Origin: Gammaproteobacteria bacterium
GTDB taxonomy: Bacteria > Pseudomonadota > Gammaproteobacteria > Pseudomonadales > Porticoccaceae
Direction: 5' to 3'
NCBI GenBank assembly: GCA_003646355.1
Contig: QNFO01000127.1
Span: forward strand, 1 to 5,032
DNA: 5,032 nucleotides
The translations under genes and the position numbers were made by a program. Within the stretch, counting starts at the first letter, position 1. Every line of letters begins with the position of its first letter. Below the pieces are notes generated by a model. That model was not told the origin of the DNA, did not search any database, and saw only the letters and a program-made list of their open reading frames with translations. Shown one piece after another: positions 1 to 5,032 of this stretch.

Positions 1-233
1 ATACCGGTAAGACCTACTCACTGGCGATACGCTTTCAACAGGGTATCGATCAGCCTACGGCGAAGAAGATCGTTAAACTCATCAAAGCGGCGAAGACCAA
101 GGTACAGGTTGCCATTCAAGGTGAAAAAATACGAGTTACCGGTAAAAAACGCGATGACCTACAGGGTGCCATGGCCCTGGTGCGTGAAGCAGACCTGGGC
201 CAGGCGTTTCAGTTTAATAATTTTAGAGATTAA
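1..233 (+). CDS. yajQ: YajQ family cyclic di-GMP-binding protein, C-terminal part (5' end outside window)
   Basis: The frame is open from the window edge (first full codon at 3) to TAA at 231-233 and gives 76 residues. These match the C-terminal half of YajQ, usually about 160 residues. Recognisable blocks are [43 protein letters not shown] and the terminal FQFNNFRD, close to the E. coli ending FQFKNFRD. YajQ is a small cytoplasmic protein of two ferredoxin-like (RRM-like) domains; the visible part is roughly the last strand-helix units. Established for the family: Xanthomonas campestris and Pseudomonas aeruginosa homologues bind cyclic di-GMP and affect gene expression. Whether this copy binds it cannot be judged from the fragment. 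It lies tail to tail with the dehydrogenase, 54 bp apart, so it is not in the same operon as the other genes. Family identification is confident; the start and promoter are outside the window. Confidence 0.95.
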   Translation, partial: TGKTYSLAIRFQQGIDQPTAKKIVKLIKAAKTKVQVAIQGEKIRVTGKKRDDLQGAMALVREADLGQAFQFNNFRD

Positions 234-287
234 GGCCTCTTTACGACGCCGGTATCAACAAGGTCCGCAAACACTCTAATTTGCTAT

Positions 288-1058
288 CTACATTGCCGAG
301 CCACCGCCATCGACGGAATAAACACCGCCCGAGCAATACGATGCATCGTCGCTGCACAAAAAGGCCATCAAATTAGCCACTTCTTCCGGCTCACCATAGC
401 GCCCCATGGGCATCATCTGGCTGAGCTGGGCTTTGGCCGCTTCTTCCTGGCCCGGCGCGAAGCCGCTCTCCAGTGAGCGCATCATGCGCGTTTCAATCGG
501 CGCCGGGTTAACCGTATTGATACGAATACCTTGCGTCGCATATTCCTGAGAGACACTGCGCATCATGCCCACCACCGCGTGTTTACTGGTGATGTAGGGC
601 GAAATATTCGGTGTACCTTTCAAACCGGCCATTGATGATGTCATGACAATACTACCGCCACCATTGTCGAGCATCGCTGGAATCACATATTTCAAACCCA
701 GCCACACACCCTTGATATTGACCGCCATCACCTGATCAAAAGCATCTATCGGCGAGTCGACAATCGGTGCCACCACGCCCTCGACACCGGCATTGTTTAA
801 AAAGTAATCGATGTTGCCAAAGCGTTTCAGCGTCGCCCTTACATAGCCCTGCACTTGCTCGGGCTTTGACACGTCAGCAAGCTGATAACTCACCCTATCG
901 CCAGCATCAATAGCTTGAGCTGCAGCCTGCAAGGCATCTTCTGTCAAATCCACCAACATCACATTGGCCCCCTCTCGGGCAAACAGCTTGCCCGCGGCCA
1001 AACCAATACCCCCGGCACCACCGGTAATGACTACTGTTTTATTTTCAAACCTGGCCAT
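288..1058 (-). CDS. Classical SDR-family NAD(P)-dependent oxidoreductase
   Basis: A 256-residue cytoplasmic Rossmann-fold enzyme of normal length for classical short-chain dehydrogenases, which interconvert alcohols and ketones. Visible motifs are the cofactor loop TGGAGGIG (12-19), an Asp at the end of strand 2 (D37, usually favouring NAD(H) over NADP(H)), D62, NNAG (88-91), and the catalytic set N114, S142, Y155 and K159 (YITSK). The C-terminal YSVDGG is also typical. The usual NPG segment after strand 6 reads NPAP (184-187), a variant I recall from related SDRs. The frame opens at an ATG at 1073 (261 residues). I prefer the ATG at 1058 because GGAGAAGG lies 8 nt before it, and the protein then begins MARFENKTVVITGG, as SDRs normally do. 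It follows the GGDEF/EAL gene by 28 nt on the same strand, so co-transcription is likely. Substrate is unknown; motifs do not separate sterol-, sugar-, cyclic alcohol- or acyl-type SDRs. Confidence 0.93.
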   Translation of the reverse strand: MARFENKTVVITGGAGGIGLAAGKLFAREGANVMLVDLTEDALQAAAQAIDAGDRVSYQLADVSKPEQVQGYVRATLKRFGNIDYFLNNAGVEGVVAPIVDSPIDAFDQVMAVNIKGVWLGLKYVIPAMLDNGGGSIVMTSSMAGLKGTPNISPYITSKHAVVGMMRSVSQEYATQGIRINTVNPAPIETRMMRSLESGFAPGQEEAAKAQLSQMMPMGRYGEPEEVANLMAFLCSDDASYCSGGVYSVDGGGSAM

Positions 1059-1070
1059 TTTCCCTTCTCC
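1059..1070 (-). promoter_or_regulatory. Ribosome binding site that decides the SDR start
   Basis: Read on the minus strand, GGAGAAGGGAAA runs directly into the ATG at 1058-1056, with GGAG 8 nt upstream of that codon. The upstream in-frame ATG at 1073-1071 has only a weak GAGTG-like stretch directly before it. The strong site therefore lies inside the longer reading frame and supports the shorter protein. Confidence 0.8.
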
Positions 1071-1086
1071 CATTTCACTCTATTGT

Positions 1087-3621
1087 TTAGACACCTAGTG
1101 TAATGGGTTTTGCCAGAATTTCGCTAAGGGGCTGGGGTTTTTCTATGCCATAACCCTGGGCGTAATCGACGCCAAGCTCTCTTACCAACTCTTCAATTTC
1201 CTCATTCTCGACAAATTCGGCAATCGTCTGCATACCCATCACATGGCCAATGTCATTGATGGATTTAACCATGGCGTGGGTAATCTCATCACTGGCGATG
1301 TCCTTGATAAACATGCCGTCTATTTTCAAATAATCCACGGCAAGGTTTTTTAGATAGGCAAAGGAAGACAGGCCGCTACCAAAGTCATCGAGGGCGAATT
1401 TACAGCCCATTTCCTGCAGTGCCTGAATAAATTTCTGAGCGACATTTAAGTTAGCTATTGCCGCAGTTTCAGTAATTTCAAAGCAGATTTTTTCCCCATT
1501 GAGCCCCGATTTTTGCAAACTTGTCAGCAGAAAGCCCAGAAAAGATTCATCGGTGAGGGTCTTGCCTGATAAGTTAATCGAGATAAAGCCCACTGACTCC
1601 ATAAATGCTGGATTTGCGACAATCAACTTGATGGTTTCTGTTACAACCCAGCGATCGAGCTCCGCTATCAGGTTATAGCGTTCGGCTGCAGGCAGGAAAG
1701 CACCAGGGGCTATCATCACGCCGTCATCATCAATTATTCGCAGTAATATCTCATAGTGCCTTCCCTCTCCTGTGCCGCGATCAAGGCATTTAATGGCCTG
1801 AGCATAGAGGCAAAACTGATTTTCTGACATGGCCCGATAAATGCGACTTACCCACTCCATTTCCCCCTGCCGCTGAGCCAATTCCTGGTCATTGGGGCAG
1901 TAAAGGTGCACGCGGTTGCGCCCCGAATCTTTTGCCATGTAGCAAGCCGCATCGGCATTTTTAAGTAGGGTCGACAAATCTCTGACATCCTCTGTGATCT
2001 CCGCCAGGCCAATACTGGCACTAACCCTGAATGTCGAGTCACCCCAGGTAAAACGATAATTCTGCAAGGCTTTTAACAGAGCCTTCGTCAAACGCTCAGC
2101 ATTGTCTAGCGAGCAGTACTCCATCAACACGGCAAACTCATCACCACCCACCCGCGCCAGAGTGTCTCTCTGCCTGACCACACTCTGTAGTAGCGGGCCG
2201 AGCTGGCGCAGCAATTCGTCACCCGCAGCGTGGCCACAGGTATCGTTAATCACTTTAAATTGATCGAGATCGAGAAAACAGATGGCGTGCTCGGCCTTTT
2301 CAGCGTGCAACTTAGCCAACAAGATTTCGGTGCGCCTCTCAAACTCATGCCGATTATAGAGTCCCGTCAACTGGTCATGGGAGGCCTGATAACTGAGCCT
2401 TTCCTTGAGCTCATATTCGCGACTGACATCATCCTGAATCGCCAGATAATGGCTCAGCTTGCCACGCTCATCTTTAATGCCCGAAATAGAGTTGCGACAC
2501 CAATAAAAATCGCCATTCTTTTTTCGGTTGCGAAACTCACCGCGCCATTCATCACCGCCAAGAATCGTTGTCCAGAGAGTCTTGTAAGTATCCAGAGGAG
2601 CCTGCCCCGTACTTAAGATACGCGGCGTTTTACCCATCACCTCCTCTCGAGAATAGCCCGTGAGCTGGGTGAATTTAGGATTGACGTATTCTATGTGGCC
2701 GTTGATATCAGTGATCATAATCACCGAGGAGCTCGCTTCCGCCGCTCGGGAAAGCTTTAATAACTCACCTCTTTCTTGTTGAGCCGAACTCAGGTCTTCC
2801 ACGCGCGACTGAATGAGCTCTTTACCACCCACTTTAAGTAAACTGGTCGTCACCTCGCAGTCGAACAATTGTCCCTCTTTATTTTTGCAGCGAGTCTCAA
2901 ACCGGTGTGCACCCCGGGACAACACCGCCTTAATGGCCTCGCAGTTGATGCGCCGAGTCTTAGCATCGTTGGGTGTCAGATCACGAAAATCTAAGCGCTT
3001 TATTTCCTCTCGACTGTAACCGAAGACCGTCAACGCACTATCATTCACCTCCAGTAAATGACCTCTTAAATCGTGAAAAAACTGGGGGTCGAGGGATTGT
3101 GCAAAGTTTTTTTGGACGCTTTCAGCACTGGCTTCAAGTTTACTCAGCAAACTGCGCTGCTTAAATTCGCCAGCAATTATTTGCGCGTATATTTCCAGGG
3201 TCTGCTGCACGCTAACAACATCTTTTATCGCGCTATCAGCCATCACCACTAAAGTACCCGGGCTACCGCCGCAATCGGCAATAGGTGTACCCATGTAGCA
3301 GTAGGGTGCCACACGGGCGAGATAGGGGGCGTGGGGGAAACACTGGCAGGCATCGTCGAAGTACAGGCTTTTGGCACGCGCCAGCACCTGTTCACAGGGC
3401 GTACCGATTAAACCAACTTCAAATTTATCGAGCCTTTTACCATCCAGCCAGGCGCTAAAAACCTCGATGGTCTGGCCCGACACGCGGGTGATAAACGCCG
3501 CTCGTAAACCCAGCACCTCGCTGAGTTTACGTACCAAAGTGTCAAATAATTCGCCACCGTTGCCGCCCAGTGTCTGGTGAATGGCGCGTAGTGCGAGTCC
3601 TGCATCATTGCTTTCACTCAC
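1087..3621 (-). CDS. GAF-PAS-PAS-GGDEF-EAL protein, putative bifunctional cyclic di-GMP cyclase/phosphodiesterase
   Basis: An 844-residue multi-domain signalling protein with no evident signal peptide or membrane segment, so probably cytoplasmic. Order: GAF (about 21-153), PAS 1 (171-278), PAS 2 (286-403, with YVNPKFTQLTGYSREE), GGDEF (409-573) and EAL (586-836). The cyclase domain has DQLTGLYNR (416-424), an intact GGDEF (492-496) and an inhibitory-site RxxD (RQRD, 483-486) five residues upstream. The phosphodiesterase domain has ExLxR as EILLR (624-628), N683, EITE (715-718), DDFGSG (745-750), K766, E802 and Q822; spacing matches the catalytic residues of RocR apart from one extra residue between the first Glu and Asn. 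Both activities thus look possible; which dominates is not predictable. The frame can be extended to a TTG at 3678, overlapping the chemoreceptor gene. I prefer the GTG at 3621, 13 nt after that gene's stop, because the TTG has its purine stretch only 2 nt away. GAF and PAS ligands are unknown. Confidence 0.93.
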   Translation of the reverse strand: MSESNDAGLALRAIHQTLGGNGGELFDTLVRKLSEVLGLRAAFITRVSGQTIEVFSAWLDGKRLDKFEVGLIGTPCEQVLARAKSLYFDDACQCFPHAPYLARVAPYCYMGTPIADCGGSPGTLVVMADSAIKDVVSVQQTLEIYAQIIAGEFKQRSLLSKLEASAESVQKNFAQSLDPQFFHDLRGHLLEVNDSALTVFGYSREEIKRLDFRDLTPNDAKTRRINCEAIKAVLSRGAHRFETRCKNKEGQLFDCEVTTSLLKVGGKELIQSRVEDLSSAQQERGELLKLSRAAEASSSVIMITDINGHIEYVNPKFTQLTGYSREEVMGKTPRILSTGQAPLDTYKTLWTTILGGDEWRGEFRNRKKNGDFYWCRNSISGIKDERGKLSHYLAIQDDVSREYELKERLSYQASHDQLTGLYNRHEFERRTEILLAKLHAEKAEHAICFLDLDQFKVINDTCGHAAGDELLRQLGPLLQSVVRQRDTLARVGGDEFAVLMEYCSLDNAERLTKALLKALQNYRFTWGDSTFRVSASIGLAEITEDVRDLSTLLKNADAACYMAKDSGRNRVHLYCPNDQELAQRQGEMEWVSRIYRAMSENQFCLYAQAIKCLDRGTGEGRHYEILLRIIDDDGVMIAPGAFLPAAERYNLIAELDRWVVTETIKLIVANPAFMESVGFISINLSGKTLTDESFLGFLLTSLQKSGLNGEKICFEITETAAIANLNVAQKFIQALQEMGCKFALDDFGSGLSSFAYLKNLAVDYLKIDGMFIKDIASDEITHAMVKSINDIGHVMGMQTIAEFVENEEIEELVRELGVDYAQGYGIEKPQPLSEILAKPITLGV

Positions 3622-3637
3622 AGCCGAGCCCCGCTCA
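3622..3637 (-). promoter_or_regulatory. Stop/start junction with weak ribosome binding site before the GTG start
   Basis: The chemoreceptor gene stops at TGA (3637-3635). A purine-rich GAGCGGGG (3636-3629) overlaps the stop and lies 7 nt before the GTG at 3621-3619. The site is only a partial match to an anti-16S sequence, and with a GTG start it suggests modest initiation, perhaps helped by translational coupling to the upstream gene. This is inference from spacing. Confidence 0.5.
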
Positions 3638-5032
3638 AACAACAAGATCCCGCTCTTTAAAATAGCGCCCGTACTCAATATCCTCGTACTGAATATGCCC
3701 GGTCAACCAATCGACGATAAAGGCAATCACATCGATCATATTGACCTTGCCACCCTCATCCAGAGTATTAATGGTTTGCCCCACATTATCCAATAGATCG
3801 GTGTGCGCCTGAACTTGTTGCTCTAAACCGGGGTAGTTGTGAACCCGCATCAATTGCTCTTCTTCAGCGAAATGGTGGGCAGTATAGGTTGCCAGTGCCT
3901 TGAGTATGGGCAGGGCCTCTTCCTGCTTTTTACCGGCCGCTATCATGGCGTGGATTTCATTGCAGTAGGCAAAAATCTTCTGGTGTTCACGGTCCATTTG
4001 CTCAACCAACACGCTCCACTTGGGGCCAAAGCGAAACAGGCCCTTCTCGGAGAGATCCGCCACCCGATGCGCCTCATCTATTTGCAAACCCTCGTAGAGA
4101 TGAATCACATCAGCACTGCGGTTACCCAACAGGGTCGCCTGAGAAAAATTCTGCGCCGCAGTCCCGGTATTGGTTTCCACCAGGGTATTCATGGCCTCGA
4201 TTGAATCACCCAGCAAACCCACAGCTGAGCTCAAATTGACATTCATTTCCTCCGTTGCCGCAGCGCCCTCGCCGACACTGGTGCTCACTGCACCCATACC
4301 CGTGCTGGCCGCTGCCAACTTTGCAGAAATATCCGCAGTCGCCAACGATTGCTGTTCCGATGCCGCCGCAATGGCGGAAACTATCTCGTTGATTTCAGCG
4401 ACCACCTTGGCCACCTCCCGTATCGAACTCACACTCGACTGAATGGCATCGTGAATAATAACGATCTTACTTTTAATGCCCGCATTGGCCTCACTAGTTT
4501 GTGCTGCAAGTTCTTTTACCTCGCTGGCCACCACGGCAAACCCGGCCCCCGCCTCCCCTGCTCGCGCCGCCTCAATGGTTGCATTGAGCGCCAATAGCTT
4601 GGTCTGATCGGACACTTCGGAGATGGTATTCGTTACCTTGCTGATTTCGATGGCGGCGGCTTCAAGGTTGGCAAATTGTTTGGCGGCCTTTTCGGCATCG
4701 GCCACCGCTTTGGCACTTATCTTTCGCCCCTGCTCTGTTCGCTGGGCAATTTCTTTGGCGGCAGCAGACAATTCAGTGGTCGTCAGCACCACCTCGCCAA
4801 GGTGGTTTTGCGATTCTTGCGCATTGACAGAAATATCCTTCATATTGACAGATAGTTGTTCACCCGCAGCGGCCACCGTATTCAGGTTAGCGCCCATTTC
4901 CCGTGTGCGTTTCAACTCTTCTTCGGTATCCCAGCTCAGCGATTCAACCTGCTGCTTACTTTGCTGGGTAATGACTTTTATTTCGCCGTTAAGCTCGTGC
5001 ATTAAGACCTGAGTTTTACCAATCGCATCACC
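3635..5032 (-). CDS. Methyl-accepting chemotaxis protein with C-terminal hemerythrin domain (N-terminus outside window)
   Basis: The frame stays open to the window edge. An ATG occurs at 5002, but ten further codons upstream lack a stop, so the gene very likely continues and its input region or membrane segments are unseen. Numbering from that ATG (455 residues): residues 1-275 are the long helical coiled-coil chemoreceptor signalling domain, which contacts CheA/CheW. The conserved hairpin lies at about 119-172, with [17 protein letters not shown] and [13 protein letters not shown]. Residues about 322-455 form a hemerythrin domain. Di-iron ligands visible are H340 (DREH), H377 and E381 (HFAEE), H400, H436 and D441 (HIQYED); the position of the first His of the HxxxH pair is Q396. 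The layout resembles Desulfovibrio DcrH, whose C-terminal hemerythrin domain binds oxygen, so oxygen or redox taxis is a reasonable inference. No CheR/CheB-docking pentapeptide is seen at the C-terminus (ends ERDLVV). It is the first gene of the visible operon. Confidence 0.93.
   Translation of the reverse strand, partial: GDAIGKTQVLMHELNGEIKVITQQSKQQVESLSWDTEEELKRTREMGANLNTVAAAGEQLSVNMKDISVNAQESQNHLGEVVLTTTELSAAAKEIAQRTEQGRKISAKAVADAEKAAKQFANLEAAAIEISKVTNTISEVSDQTKLLALNATIEAARAGEAGAGFAVVASEVKELAAQTSEANAGIKSKIVIIHDAIQSSVSSIREVAKVVAEINEIVSAIAAASEQQSLATADISAKLAAASTGMGAVSTSVGEGAAATEEMNVNLSSAVGLLGDSIEAMNTLVETNTGTAAQNFSQATLLGNRSADVIHLYEGLQIDEAHRVADLSEKGLFRFGPKWSVLVEQMDREHQKIFAYCNEIHAMIAAGKKQEEALPILKALATYTAHHFAEEEQLMRVHNYPGLEQQVQAHTDLLDNVGQTINTLDEGGKVNMIDVIAFIVDWLTGHIQYEDIEYGRYFKERDLVV

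Noticed and set aside
234..287. Possible bidirectional terminator between the convergent yajQ and SDR genes
   Set aside because: I found only a 6-bp AGGCCT palindrome and no G+C-rich stem followed by a T-run on either strand. A weak or Rho-dependent terminator cannot be excluded.
1738..1752. EIL instead of EAL read as a degenerate phosphodiesterase
   Set aside because: The middle residue of the ExLxR motif varies in active enzymes; Glu, Leu and Arg are kept and all downstream catalytic residues are present.
2230..2616. Plus-strand open frame of 128 codons
   Set aside because: It lies wholly opposite the GGDEF and PAS 2 coding region, where every residue on the minus strand fits known domains; its translation resembles no family I know.
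3839..4204. Plus-strand open frame of 121 codons opposite the hemerythrin/chemoreceptor gene
   Set aside because: It is antisense to well-conserved coding sequence and gives no recognisable domain. The plus-strand frames at 4170-4442, 4349-4597 and 4623-5012 were rejected for the same reason.
4240..4400. Apparent repeats of Ala-rich codons in the chemoreceptor gene
   Set aside because: These reflect the Ala/Ser/Glu-rich heptads of the chemoreceptor coiled coil, not a DNA repeat element.
5000..5002. ATG at 5002 as the true start of the chemoreceptor
   Set aside because: The frame continues upstream without a stop to the window edge, no good ribosome binding site precedes this ATG, and starting here would leave a receptor with only signalling and hemerythrin domains. 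A soluble receptor of that kind is possible, but a partial gene is more likely.

Overview
The window holds four protein-coding genes packed almost end to end, with no RNA gene, mobile element, repeat array or CRISPR that I can support. Protein resemblances suggest a free-living, probably motile, probably aquatic gammaproteobacterium: the YajQ C-terminus is close to the enterobacterial one, and the chemoreceptor and GGDEF/EAL protein are of types common in that group. Genus and species cannot be read from the window.

Layout. Positions 1-233 (+) are the C-terminal half of yajQ, a family with members that bind cyclic di-GMP. A 54-bp gap follows. The rest is on the minus strand and looks like one co-directional transcription unit, read from high to low coordinates. 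First is a methyl-accepting chemotaxis protein with a C-terminal hemerythrin domain (window edge to 3635, N-terminus missing). Next is a large GAF-PAS-PAS-GGDEF-EAL cyclic di-GMP enzyme (3621-1087), then a classical short-chain dehydrogenase/reductase (1058-288). The two gene junctions are only 13 and 28 nt with the preferred starts, leaving little room for promoters or terminators. The dehydrogenase converges on yajQ.

How the genes may work together. The first two genes pair a putative oxygen/redox-sensing chemoreceptor with a multi-sensor protein whose cyclase and phosphodiesterase active-site residues are both intact. This would place chemotaxis signalling and cyclic di-GMP turnover under one promoter, upstream of the window. 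The nearby yajQ adds a possible cyclic di-GMP effector, but it is convergent and may be there by chance. The role of the dehydrogenase in this context is unknown.

The most interesting detail is in the hemerythrin domain. Six of the seven canonical di-iron ligands are present, but the first His of the HxxxH pair is Gln (codon 3815-3817), which could change oxygen or redox chemistry. Two starts were revised: the GGDEF/EAL protein probably begins at a GTG at 3621 and the dehydrogenase at the ATG at 1058. No wholly new system is evident; the genes belong to known families in an uncommon combination.
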